A stretch of DNA of 8,529 nucleotides, from positions 1 to 8,529 of the forward strand of contig JANXTJ010000185.1 in the NCBI GenBank assembly GCA_025352485.1, given 5' to 3'. Below are positions 1 to 6,289 of the stretch, one piece after another (positions within the stretch are counted from its first letter, which is position 1; each line of letters opens with the position of its first letter). Position numbers and translations under genes: made by a program. This DNA comes from Salinibacterium sp. Its GTDB lineage: Bacteria; Actinomycetota; Actinomycetes; Actinomycetales; Microbacteriaceae. The notes under the pieces were generated by a model. The model did not search any database, was not told the origin of the DNA, and saw only the letters and a program-made list of their open reading frames with translations.

Positions 1-2
1 TC

Positions 3-86
3 GTGATCACCCTCGCCGGGCTCGTGCTCGTCCTGGTCGGCAACTCGTGGCTCGCTCGTCGGGATGCCGCCAGACGCCACCCCTAA
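3..86 (+). CDS. C-terminal end of an unidentified membrane protein (partial)
   Basis: The reading frame is open from the window edge to a TAA at 84-86. It encodes 27 residues: a hydrophobic stretch (VITLAGLVLVLVG), then NSWLARRDAARRHP, a short basic tail. A final transmembrane helix followed by a positively charged cytoplasmic tail is typical of many inner-membrane transporters. The helix looks somewhat like the last helix of EamA/DMT-type permeases, but this is too little sequence to assign a family. The gene runs convergently into the hexosaminidase gene, and the two stop codons share the bases CTAA (83-86), a 4-nt tail-to-tail overlap with no room for a terminator between them. That it is a real gene end is inferred from the hydrophobicity pattern and the tidy convergent stop; most of the gene lies outside the window. 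Confidence 0.5.
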   Translation: MITLAGLVLVLVGNSWLARRDAARRHP

Positions 87-1528
87 GGCGAGTCGACCTT
101 CTCGAGCCAGTGGACCTCTGGCACGCGGGAGAAACCGATGCCTGCGGCATCCCACCGCGCGCCCAGTTGGGCCAGCCGTGGCGCGAACTCGGCGAACTGC
201 CGACCAGCGCGCCGGGACCACGCAATCTCGGCGATCGCCGCGAGCCGCGGGAATGCCAGCCATTCCAGCTCACCGATCGTGGCGATGGTTTCCGTCCAGA
301 CCGGAGCTTCGACCCCCAATAGCTGGTGGTCTTCGATGCCGGGGATGATCTCGGCCGGGTCCCAGTTGTAGGCATCGGGCAGCGGCGTCGGCCCGTTCGC
401 CCACAACAGTCCCACCGGGCTGTCCTGGTCATACTTGATGTCGAGGTAAGCAACGTCTGCGGGCGACATGATGACTCGGCCGCCCTGATTGATGAACGAT
501 AGGGTCTGCTCTGCCGCCCCCTCCTGGGGTGTCGTGAAACCCCAGTACTGCCCGATGGTGCCGCTCGGCAGCTCCGCGCTGCGGCCCATCTCGTGCCAAC
601 CGATGAGGGTCTTTCCGTGGCGGGCGGCGATCTCGGTCGCGCGGGCGATAAAGGCGAGGAAGTCGTCGTCGCTGGTGGCTAGCGATTCGTCGCCGCCGAT
701 GTGCAGGTAGGGCCCAGGCGTGAGCTCCGCAAGCTCGCGCACCACATCGTCAACGAATCGGTAAGTGCTCTCTGACCGAATCGCGAGCGAACTGAAGCCC
801 ACCTCTATCCCCTCGTATGGCCGCGCCGGCACGTCCCCGAGTGTCGGGTAGGCGGCGATCGCGGCGTTGGTGTGGCCCGGCAGGTCGATCTCTGGCACGA
901 CCGTGATGAAGCGGGATGCCGCATACCGCACGATCTCGCGATAGTCGTCCTTGCCGTACCAGCCGCCCCCGCCGCCGCCCACCTGGGTCACCGCGCCCAC
1001 CCCGGTCAGCTCGGGCCACGAGTCGATGGCGATCCGCCAGCCCTGGTCGTCGGTGAGGTGCAGGTGCAGGTAATTCAGCTTCAGGATCGCGATGTCATCG
1101 ATGTAGCGCTTGACCGCATCGACGGGGAAGAAGTGTCTGGCAACGTCGAGCATCGCGCCGCGGTAGGCAAAGCGGGGGAAATCCTCGATGCGGGTGGCCG
1201 GCACCAGCCAGTGCCCGAGCCGGGGCACGGGGGCGAAGGCTGCCGGCGGCAGGAGCTGGCGCAGGGTTTGCGCGCCGGCAAAGAGGGCGGCCGCGTCATC
1301 CGCCTCGACTCGGATGCCCTCCGGGGCCACGACCAGTGTGTAACCGCCGGGCGCGGGAGCGCCGCCGAGCGTGAACTGGATCTCGCCCACTGCGCCCACG
1401 CCGAGGCCCAGCAGACCGGCAAAGTAGCTCGCGACGGCCGGCTCCCCGCCGACGGTTGTTGCCGCGGTGAGGCTAAAGTCGCCTTCGCCGGAGACGCGGC
1501 TGACGGGGGCGGGGATCACGGTGGCCAT
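83..1528 (-). CDS. Beta-N-acetylhexosaminidase, glycoside hydrolase family 20
   Basis: This gene predicts a 481-residue GH20 exo-hydrolase that removes terminal beta-linked GlcNAc or GalNAc from chitin, peptidoglycan or glycan fragments by substrate-assisted catalysis. Visible signatures, numbered from the chosen start: HLHLTDDQGW at 155-164, PEIDLPGH at 212-219, HIGGDE with the catalytic Asp280-Glu281 pair, GWHEM near 310, and VWTE at 410-413 in the substrate pocket. The first ~125 residues match the small alpha/beta GH20b domain that precedes the TIM barrel. I chose ATG at 1526-1528 because MATVIPAPVSRVSGEG aligns with the usual beginning of the family; ATG at 1532-1534 is also possible. 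A TTG further upstream (1561) would add residues antisense to the riboswitch and is unlikely. There is no signal peptide, so the enzyme is predicted to be cytoplasmic, acting on imported oligosaccharides. A six-glycine run precedes WYGKDDY. No Shine-Dalgarno sequence is visible, so the message may be leaderless. Confidence 0.93.
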   Translation of the reverse strand: MATVIPAPVSRVSGEGDFSLTAATTVGGEPAVASYFAGLLGLGVGAVGEIQFTLGGAPAPGGYTLVVAPEGIRVEADDAAALFAGAQTLRQLLPPAAFAPVPRLGHWLVPATRIEDFPRFAYRGAMLDVARHFFPVDAVKRYIDDIAILKLNYLHLHLTDDQGWRIAIDSWPELTGVGAVTQVGGGGGGWYGKDDYREIVRYAASRFITVVPEIDLPGHTNAAIAAYPTLGDVPARPYEGIEVGFSSLAIRSESTYRFVDDVVRELAELTPGPYLHIGGDESLATSDDDFLAFIARATEIAARHGKTLIGWHEMGRSAELPSGTIGQYWGFTTPQEGAAEQTLSFINQGGRVIMSPADVAYLDIKYDQDSPVGLLWANGPTPLPDAYNWDPAEIIPGIEDHQLLGVEAPVWTETIATIGELEWLAFPRLAAIAEIAWSRRAGRQFAEFAPRLAQLGARWDAAGIGFSRVPEVHWLEKVDSP

Positions 1529-1542
1529 GGTCATCAAAACGC

Positions 1543-1548
1543 TACACT
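1543..1548 (+). promoter_or_regulatory. Candidate -10 box of the glyA-folD operon promoter
   Basis: TACACT fits the TAnnnT pattern of an actinobacterial housekeeping -10 element. Transcription starting about 7 nt downstream would begin at 1554-1556, exactly at the 5' strand of riboswitch stem P1, which is the main support. No good -35 hexamer is visible 16-18 bp upstream, where the sequence is around GGTGGCC. The box lies only 15 bp from the start codon of the divergent hexosaminidase gene. Confidence 0.5.
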
Positions 1549-1554
1549 GGACAA

Positions 1555-1644
1555 GTCGCAACTGGCGTTAGGGTGGGCAACCATCGGGGAACGACCGCTG
1601 TGCTCGTTTAGGCAGCAGCACGATTGGGCCGTTCGCCTGGGCTC
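1555..1644 (+). promoter_or_regulatory. ZTP/ZMP riboswitch (pfl motif) upstream of glyA
   Basis: The conserved parts of the pfl RNA occur in the right order. P1 is GTCG (1555-1558) paired with CGAC (1592-1595). The junction ACTGGCG follows at 1561-1567. P2 is GGTGG (1572-1576, the fourth base forming a G-T wobble pattern) paired with CCATC (1581-1585), closed by a GCAA tetraloop (1577-1580). GGGGAACGAC then runs 1586-1595. After a 30-nt linker comes the 3' domain CCGTTCGCCTGGGC (1629-1642), inside a hairpin GGGCC/GGGCTC (1626-1630 with 1640-1644). The hallmark pseudoknot is present: GGCG (1564-1567) can pair with CGCC (1634-1637). ZTP riboswitches are known to sense the purine intermediates ZTP/ZMP, which rise when 10-formyl-THF is low, and to switch on one-carbon and purine genes. 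Its position before glyA and folD is the classical context. Recognition is from memory of the consensus; no covariance model was run. Confidence 0.9.
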
Positions 1645-1646
1645 AC

Positions 1647-1667
1647 CGGATACCTTTGTTTTATCCG
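1647..1667 (+). promoter_or_regulatory. Hairpin between aptamer and glyA ribosome binding site (possible expression platform)
   Basis: CGGATA (1647-1652) pairs perfectly with TATCCG (1662-1667) around a 9-nt pyrimidine-rich loop. It follows directly after the 3' hairpin of the aptamer and ends 11 nt before the glyA Shine-Dalgarno. No T-tract follows, so it does not look like an intrinsic terminator; a role in translational control is more likely. The stem itself is seen; the role is inferred. Confidence 0.4.
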
Positions 1668-1678
1668 TTCGAGTGTGC

Positions 1679-1683
1679 AGGAG
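1679..1683 (+). promoter_or_regulatory. Ribosome binding site of glyA
   Basis: AGGAG lies 6 nt before the ATG at 1690 and fixes the glyA start. GAGC (1681-1684), which overlaps it, is complementary to GCTC (1641-1644) in the 3' strand of the riboswitch's last hairpin. Ribosome access could therefore compete with aptamer folding. Confidence 0.75.
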
Positions 1684-1689
1684 CAGCCG

Positions 1690-2982
1690 ATGTCGTCATC
1701 AGATTCTTTTACGGCCCCACTGGCCGAGGTCGATCCCGAGATTGCCGCGGTGCTTGAGCAGGAGCTCGGCCGCCAGCGCGGCACCCTCGAGATGATCGCC
1801 AGCGAAAACTTCGTGCCGCGTGCCGTGCTCGAAGCTCAGGGCTCCGTGCTGACCAACAAGTACGCGGAGGGCTACCCAGGGCGCCGCTACTACGGCGGCT
1901 GCGAATTTGTGGACGTCGCGGAGTCGCTGGCCATTTCGCGAGCGAAGAGCCTGTTCGGCGCGGCCTACGCCAACGTGCAACCGCACTCGGGCGCCTCGGC
2001 CAACGCGGCGGTGCTGGCCGCCATCGCCCAGCCCGGCGACAAGATCCTCGGCCTGGAGCTCGCTCACGGCGGTCACCTCACGCACGGCATGAAGCTCAAC
2101 TTCTCCGGCAAGCTTTACGAAGCGCACGCCTACGGGGTTGACCCGCAGTCGTTCCTTGTTGACATGGATGTCGTGCGCGAGAAGGCGCTCGAGGTGCGCC
2201 CGCAGGTGCTAATTGCCGGCTGGTCTGCCTATCCGCGCCAGCTCGACTTCGCGGCGTTCCGCGCGATCGCCGACGAGGTTGGGGCTGTTCTCTGGGTCGA
2301 TATGGCCCACTTTGCCGGCCTCGTTGCCGCGGGCCTGCATCCCTCTCCGGTGCCGCACGCTCATGTCACGTCGTCGACCGTCCACAAGACGATCGGCGGG
2401 CCGCGCTCCGGCTTCATCCTGACCAATGACCTCGAGCTGCAGAAGAAGATCAACTCCAACGTCTTCCCCGGCCAGCAGGGCGGGCCACTCATGCACGTCA
2501 TCGCGGCGAAGGCGACGGCGTTCAAGCTCGCCGCAGAGCCCGAGTTCACAGATCGCCAGGAGCGCACCATCCGCGGCGCGCAGATTCTCGCCGCGCGCCT
2601 GACCGCCCCCGATGCGGTCGCGGCCGGCATCGACGTGCTCACCGGCGGAACCGACGTGCACCTGGTGCTCGTCGACCTGCGCAAGGCCGCCATTCACGGC
2701 CAGGATGCCGAAGACATCCTGCACTCCGTCGGCATAACCGTGAACCGCAACGCCGTGCCGTTCGACCCGCGCCCGCCGATGACGCCCTCCGGCGTTCGCA
2801 TCGGCACCCCGGCGCTGGCCACCCGCGGCTTCGGCGACGCAGAGTTCACCGAGGTTGCCGACATCATTGCGGCTGCGCTCAAGCCGACTCCGGATGTCGC
2901 GGCCCTCCGCCAGCGTGTGCTCGGGCTCACCGACGGCTACCCGCTCTACCCGGGTCTGGAATCACCCGGCACCTGGAAGTAG
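1690..2982 (+). CDS. glyA: Serine hydroxymethyltransferase
   Basis: The gene predicts a 430-residue PLP enzyme that converts serine and tetrahydrofolate to glycine and 5,10-methylene-THF in the cytoplasm, the main entry of one-carbon units. Family motifs are complete: MIASENF (35-41), YPGRRYYGGCEFVD (62-75), QPHSGASAN (97-105), VDMAHFAGLVAAG (203-215) with the PLP-binding Asp204 and stacking His207, and STVHKTIGGPRSG (229-241) with the Schiff-base Lys233. The GGPRSG version of the lysine loop, in place of the RGPRGG common in proteobacteria, is of actinobacterial type. Length is normal for the family. The ATG at 1690 is chosen because it has AGGAG 6 nt upstream; a TTG at 1624 in the same frame lies inside the riboswitch and would add 22 unrelated residues. 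The gene is preceded by a ZTP riboswitch and followed after 4 nt by folD, forming a one-carbon operon. Confidence 0.98.
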   Translation: MSSSDSFTAPLAEVDPEIAAVLEQELGRQRGTLEMIASENFVPRAVLEAQGSVLTNKYAEGYPGRRYYGGCEFVDVAESLAISRAKSLFGAAYANVQPHSGASANAAVLAAIAQPGDKILGLELAHGGHLTHGMKLNFSGKLYEAHAYGVDPQSFLVDMDVVREKALEVRPQVLIAGWSAYPRQLDFAAFRAIADEVGAVLWVDMAHFAGLVAAGLHPSPVPHAHVTSSTVHKTIGGPRSGFILTNDLELQKKINSNVFPGQQGGPLMHVIAAKATAFKLAAEPEFTDRQERTIRGAQILAARLTAPDAVAAGIDVLTGGTDVHLVLVDLRKAAIHGQDAEDILHSVGITVNRNAVPFDPRPPMTPSGVRIGTPALATRGFGDAEFTEVADIIAAALKPTPDVAALRQRVLGLTDGYPLYPGLESPGTWK

Positions 2983-2986
2983 CCCG

Positions 2987-3862
2987 GTGACCGCCAGGAA
3001 ACTTGACGGGATCGCCACGGCGACCGCCGTCAAGAATGAGCTAGCGGTGCGCATTGCCGCGCTGCGCGAACGGGGCATCGTGCCGGGGCTCGGCACCCTG
3101 CTCGTCGGGCACGACCCGGGGTCGCTCTCCTACGTTGCCGGCAAGCACCGCGATTGCGCGGAGGTGGGGATCGAGTCGATCCGCGTCGATTTGCCGGCCA
3201 TGGCATCCGCCGACGAGGTTCGCGCCGCCATTGGAGCGCTCAACGCGAATCCCGCCGTGACGGGATACATCGTGCAGTTGCCGCTGCCCGCTGGGCTCGA
3301 CGAGAACGCGATGCTCGAGCTCGTCGATCCCAACAAAGACGCGGATGGCCTGCATCCGACTAACCTCGGCCGTCTCGTGCTCGGCGTCGGCGGCACCCTC
3401 ACCTCGCCCCTGCCGTGCACACCGGCAGGGATCGTGGAGCTGCTGCAGCGCTACGACATCCCGATTTCGGGCAAGCACGTCGTCGTGGTCGGGCGCGGTC
3501 TTACCGTCGGGCGCCCGCTCGGGTTGCTGTTGACCCGCAAGGGCCTGGATGCGACGGTCACCCTGACGCATTCGCGCACCGAAGACCTGCAGTCACACGT
3601 GCGTCGCGCCGACATCGTGGTTGCTGCAGTTGGTGTCGCCGGTCTCATCCAGCCGGAGTGGGTCAAGCCGGGGGCGGCTGTCCTCGACGTCGGGATCACG
3701 CGGGTGGTGAACCCCGACACGGGCGCTGCTCGCCTGGTCGGCGATGTTGCACCAGCGGTCGCGGAGGTCGCCGGTTATCTCTCGCCCGTGCCCGGTGGCG
3801 TGGGGCCGATGACCCGGGCCATGCTGCTCAAGAACGTCGTCGACGCCGCGGAGCTGCTCTGA
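2987..3862 (+). CDS. folD: Bifunctional methylene-THF dehydrogenase / methenyl-THF cyclohydrolase
   Basis: The gene predicts a 291-residue cytoplasmic enzyme that oxidises 5,10-methylene-THF (the GlyA product) to methenyl-THF with NADP and hydrolyses it to 10-formyl-THF, the formyl donor for purine synthesis. Motifs seen: YVAGK (49-53) with catalytic Tyr49 and Lys53, VQLPLP (96-101), DADG (118-121), the Rossmann nucleotide loop GRGLTVGRP (169-177), and the terminal signature PGGVGPMT (269-276). The loop has Gly where many homologues have GRS, which is common in actinobacterial FolD. The start is GTG at 2987, giving the usual family length. GGAAG at 2974-2978, inside the end of glyA, is a suitable ribosome binding site. 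The 4-nt gap after glyA indicates co-transcription and shared riboswitch control. The TGA stop overlaps the ATG of the next small gene. Confidence 0.97.
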   Translation: MTARKLDGIATATAVKNELAVRIAALRERGIVPGLGTLLVGHDPGSLSYVAGKHRDCAEVGIESIRVDLPAMASADEVRAAIGALNANPAVTGYIVQLPLPAGLDENAMLELVDPNKDADGLHPTNLGRLVLGVGGTLTSPLPCTPAGIVELLQRYDIPISGKHVVVVGRGLTVGRPLGLLLTRKGLDATVTLTHSRTEDLQSHVRRADIVVAAVGVAGLIQPEWVKPGAAVLDVGITRVVNPDTGAARLVGDVAPAVAEVAGYLSPVPGGVGPMTRAMLLKNVVDAAELL

Positions 3863-3984
3863 TGTCGCGGCGGAGTTTTCCGTGGGCGCGGCTGTGGGTC
3901 GGACTCGGCCTGCTGGCCGCGATCGCGCTGGCGACGCTGTTCGTGCTGCACTACCTCGGCGTACTCACTTCCTTGTCAGGATGA
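3862..3984 (+). CDS. Small single-pass membrane protein, unknown function
   Basis: The start ATG overlaps the folD stop (TGATG at 3860-3864), and GGAG at 3850-3853 lies 8 nt upstream, so translation is probably coupled to folD. The 40-residue product has a short basic N-terminus (MSRRSFPWAR), one hydrophobic helix at about residues 12-34 (LWVGLGLLAAIALATLFVLHYLG), and a short polar tail ending LTSLSG. It has no cysteine and no recognised domain. An N-terminus with two or three Arg residues predicts N-in topology. Its TGA stop lies inside the left arm of the long hairpin that ends the operon. Family is not recognised; similar tiny hydrophobic proteins near folD in related actinobacteria would support it. 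The coupling geometry and clean membrane helix argue for a real gene, but at this length chance cannot be excluded. Confidence 0.6.
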   Translation: MSRRSFPWARLWVGLGLLAAIALATLFVLHYLGVLTSLSG

Positions 3985-4032
3985 CAGCCCCGGCGTGTGC
4001 ATATTGCAGGCTGGCCCTGTCATCCTGAAAAG
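3972..4032. terminator. Long imperfect hairpin, probable bidirectional terminator between convergent operons
   Basis: TCAGGATGACAG (3976-3987) and CTGTCATCCTGA (4017-4028) are perfect 12-bp inverted repeats. The stem extends outward past one G-A mismatch to 16 positions per arm (3972-3987 with 4017-4032). It also continues inward after a 2-nt C-C bulge: CCGGC (3990-3994) pairs with GCTGG (4010-4014) with one wobble, then further weak pairs lead to a small CATAT loop. It sits between the stop of the 40-residue gene and the galK stop (4045-4047), where both strands need termination. Neither side has a T-tract, so termination would be of the U-tract-independent type reported for actinobacteria. 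It could instead be a copy of a repeated extragenic element. Confidence 0.6.
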
Positions 4033-4044
4033 CGGAGCAGGCGA

Positions 4045-5205
4045 CTAGCGGTTGCGCGCTGCCCCGGACGACGCGGTCACCGTGAACATCGTCGGCTGCT
4101 CGAAACCGTGCTCGGCGAACGCTCCGTCGATGGCAACCTGGATGCGCGAGACGCCGGCGCTCGGCACCAACGCGATCGCGGCGCCCCCGAACCCGCCACC
4201 GGTCATGCGGGCGCCGATGGCTCCGTTGCCCTGCGCGGTCTCGACGGCGAGATCGAGCTCCGGCACGCTGATCTCGAAGTCATCGCGCATCGAAGCGTGC
4301 GAGGCGTCCAACAGGTCGCCAATCGCCAGCGGCCCCACCGAGCGCAGCACGGCGACGGTATCGAGCACGCGCTGATTCTCGGTGACGACGTGGCGCACCC
4401 GCCGAAAGGTCTCGTCATCCAGTGTCGTGCGCGCCCGCGGCAGGTCATCGACGCTAAGTTCGCGCAGCGACGCGACCCCCATCAGTGCTGCACCCTTCTC
4501 GCAGGATGCCCGGCGCTCGGCATAGCCGCCGGTGGCATGTGAGTGCGACACCCCGGTATCGATGATCAGTAACTCGAGCCCGGCTTCGGCGAACCCCAGT
4601 GGCACGAGCTGGGACTCGAGGCTGCGGCAGTCGAGGAACACCGCGTGGTCGTCGCGGCCGAGCAGCGCGGCCGACTGGTCCATGATGCCGGTGGGCGCCC
4701 CGACGACCTTGTTCTCGGCCAGTTGCCCCACCTTCGCCAGCGTCGGCCGGTCGAGGCCCAGTTGCCAGACCTCGTCGAGGGCGATGGCAACGGCGCTTTC
4801 GATCGCGGCTGACGACGAGAGGCCGGCGCCGACGGGAACCGTCGACTCGATGTAGATGTCGACCCCGGGCACGGCGGCAAGGTCGGCCCCGTGTTGGCCG
4901 AGTGCCCAAGCCACTCCGAGGGGGTAGGCCGACCAGTCGTCGAGCCGGTCGGGAGCGAGATCGGTGAGCTCGATCGAGGAGAGCTGGTCGGCGAAGGCGG
5001 AGGCGACACGGATGGTCGCGTCATCCCGCAGCCCGAGAGCGACGACCGTGCGCCGGTTGATCGCAAAGGGCAGCACGAAGCCCTCGTTGTAGTCGGTGTG
5101 TTCGCCAATGAGGTTCACGCGCCCGGGAGCCGACCAGATGCCGGTCGGCGGGCGGCCGAACAGATCCTCGAAGCCCGCAGCCACGTCGTCTCTGATGTCA
5201 GTCAT
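4045..5205 (-). CDS. galK: Galactokinase
   Basis: The gene predicts a 386-residue GHMP-family kinase that phosphorylates alpha-D-galactose to galactose-1-phosphate with ATP, the first committed Leloir step, in the cytoplasm. All three family motifs are intact: GRVNLIGEHTDYNEGFVLP (28-46), which carries the galactokinase signature and the transition-state Arg29; the ATP-binding PVGAGLSSSAA (124-134); and MTGGGFGG (334-341). The catalytic Asp176 sits in GIMDQ (173-177). Length is close to that of E. coli GalK. The ATG at 5203-5205 overlaps the end of galT by 8 nt, so the two are translationally coupled in the order galT-galK. The Shine-Dalgarno is weak, which fits coupling. The gene ends 13 nt from the long hairpin shared with the convergent folD operon. 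Assignment is firm because the signature distinguishes galactokinase from other GHMP kinases. Confidence 0.97.
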   Translation of the reverse strand: MTDIRDDVAAGFEDLFGRPPTGIWSAPGRVNLIGEHTDYNEGFVLPFAINRRTVVALGLRDDATIRVASAFADQLSSIELTDLAPDRLDDWSAYPLGVAWALGQHGADLAAVPGVDIYIESTVPVGAGLSSSAAIESAVAIALDEVWQLGLDRPTLAKVGQLAENKVVGAPTGIMDQSAALLGRDDHAVFLDCRSLESQLVPLGFAEAGLELLIIDTGVSHSHATGGYAERRASCEKGAALMGVASLRELSVDDLPRARTTLDDETFRRVRHVVTENQRVLDTVAVLRSVGPLAIGDLLDASHASMRDDFEISVPELDLAVETAQGNGAIGARMTGGGFGGAAIALVPSAGVSRIQVAIDGAFAEHGFEQPTMFTVTASSGAARNR

Positions 5206-6289
5206 TCTTCGCTATCCCGTCTCGGATGAACTGCGCAGCCGCCTCGGGGGGCACGTCGCCGATCCATGCCCCCATCGCACTCTCGGAGCCGGCAAGGTAC
5301 TTGAGCTTCGATTCTGCCCGACGCGGGCTGGTGACCTGCAGCATGAGCCTAATGTCGGCGCGCGAAACGGTGACGGGCGCCTGGTGCCAGGCCGCGATGT
5401 AGGGCGTGGGAGTGTCGTAGAGGGCGTCGAGACCGCGTAACAACCGCAGGTAGAGGTGGCTCAGTTCGTTCCGTTCCGCTTCGTTGGTGGCCGCGAAATC
5501 CGGGACGTGTCGGTGCGGAAGCATGTGTACCTCGAGCGGCCAGCGCGCGGCGAACGGTACGAACGCCGTCCAGTGTTCCCCGCGAAGCACGACCCGTTCT
5601 GAGGCGAGCTCGAACTGCAGGATCCGCTCAAACAGGTCTGGCCCGAATTTTGCGATCGACTCGATGAGGCGCTGCGTGCGCGGGGTGAGGTAGGGGTAGC
5701 AGTAGATCTGGCCGTGCGGGTGGTGCAGCGTCACGCCGATGGCTTCGCCGCGATTTTCGAACGGGAATACCTGCTGGATGCCGGGTAGCGAACTCAATAT
5801 CTCGGTGCGGTCAGCCCACGCTTCAATCACGGTGCGGGCGCGCTGCGGGCTCAATGACCCGAAGGAGCCGAAGCTGGCCGGGCTGAAGCACACCACTTCG
5901 CAGCGTCCGTGGGAGGGCGCGGTGCGGCCGAGCGCCAGCCCGGACAGGTCGAGCGCGCCGAGGTCGGGCCCGAACGACGGGGAGCGATTCTCGAACACGA
6001 CCACGTCGTAGTCGTCGGGAACTTCGGAGGGGTTGGCGGCGGTGGCTGGCGCGAGCGGGTCTTGGTCTGCCGGTGGCAGGAAGACTCGATTCTGACGGTT
6101 GGCGGCGATCGAGATCCACTCGCCGGTAAGCGGGTCTTGGCGCATCACGGCGGTCGGCGGACGGGGATCGAGGGTGCGCTGGTCGGCTTTGCGCTCGCGG
6201 GGGAGGGTGGTTTGCGCGTCGTCGTAGTAGCTGAGCTCGCGCCCGTCGGCCATGGTGGTGACGTGTTTGGTGATTCCCGCGGTCAGCAT
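5198..6289 (-). CDS. galT: Galactose-1-phosphate uridylyltransferase
   Basis: The gene predicts a 363-residue HIT-superfamily transferase that exchanges UMP between UDP-glucose and galactose-1-phosphate, giving UDP-galactose and glucose-1-phosphate. The active-site motif HPHGQ is at 190-194, with His192 the nucleophile that forms the uridylyl-enzyme intermediate. The second half contains FVPFAARWPLEVHMLPHRH (243-261), the duplicated fold with likely metal or structural histidines. The N-terminus has ITKHVTTMADGRELSYYDD, then DPLTGEWISIAANRQNR, typical of actinobacterial GalT. I chose ATG at 6287-6289 because it leaves the conserved ITK segment in place. A longer frame reaching 6493 would run antisense through the regulator gene and is rejected; ATG at 6251-6253 is a shorter alternative. 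No Shine-Dalgarno precedes the ATG, but TATCGT (6296-6301 on this strand) ends 6 nt before it, the spacing expected for a leaderless transcript. Confidence 0.96.
   Translation of the reverse strand: MLTAGITKHVTTMADGRELSYYDDAQTTLPRERKADQRTLDPRPPTAVMRQDPLTGEWISIAANRQNRVFLPPADQDPLAPATAANPSEVPDDYDVVVFENRSPSFGPDLGALDLSGLALGRTAPSHGRCEVVCFSPASFGSFGSLSPQRARTVIEAWADRTEILSSLPGIQQVFPFENRGEAIGVTLHHPHGQIYCYPYLTPRTQRLIESIAKFGPDLFERILQFELASERVVLRGEHWTAFVPFAARWPLEVHMLPHRHVPDFAATNEAERNELSHLYLRLLRGLDALYDTPTPYIAAWHQAPVTVSRADIRLMLQVTSPRRAESKLKYLAGSESAMGAWIGDVPPEAAAQFIRDGIAKND

Noticed and set aside
1529..1561. Upstream TTG start that would lengthen the hexosaminidase by 11 residues
   Set aside because: The added residues (MRLVQCSVLMT) do not resemble a signal peptide or family sequence, lack a ribosome site, and are antisense to the glyA promoter and riboswitch.
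1647..1667. Hairpin before glyA as an intrinsic terminator
   Set aside because: The stem is only 6 bp and is followed by GTTCGAGTGTG, not a T-tract; kept only as a possible part of the expression platform.
1624..1689. In-frame TTG start of glyA 66 nt upstream
   Set aside because: It falls inside the last hairpin of the ZTP aptamer, has no ribosome binding site, and would add 22 residues not found in the family; ATG at 1690 has AGGAG at the right distance.
872..1795. 307-codon + strand open frame opposite the hexosaminidase
   Set aside because: It is a GC-driven shadow frame antisense to conserved GH20 codons, with no recognisable domain, and crosses the riboswitch into glyA.
2209..2724. 171-codon minus-strand open frame inside glyA
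   Set aside because: It is antisense to the conserved PLP-binding region of GlyA and has no family features.
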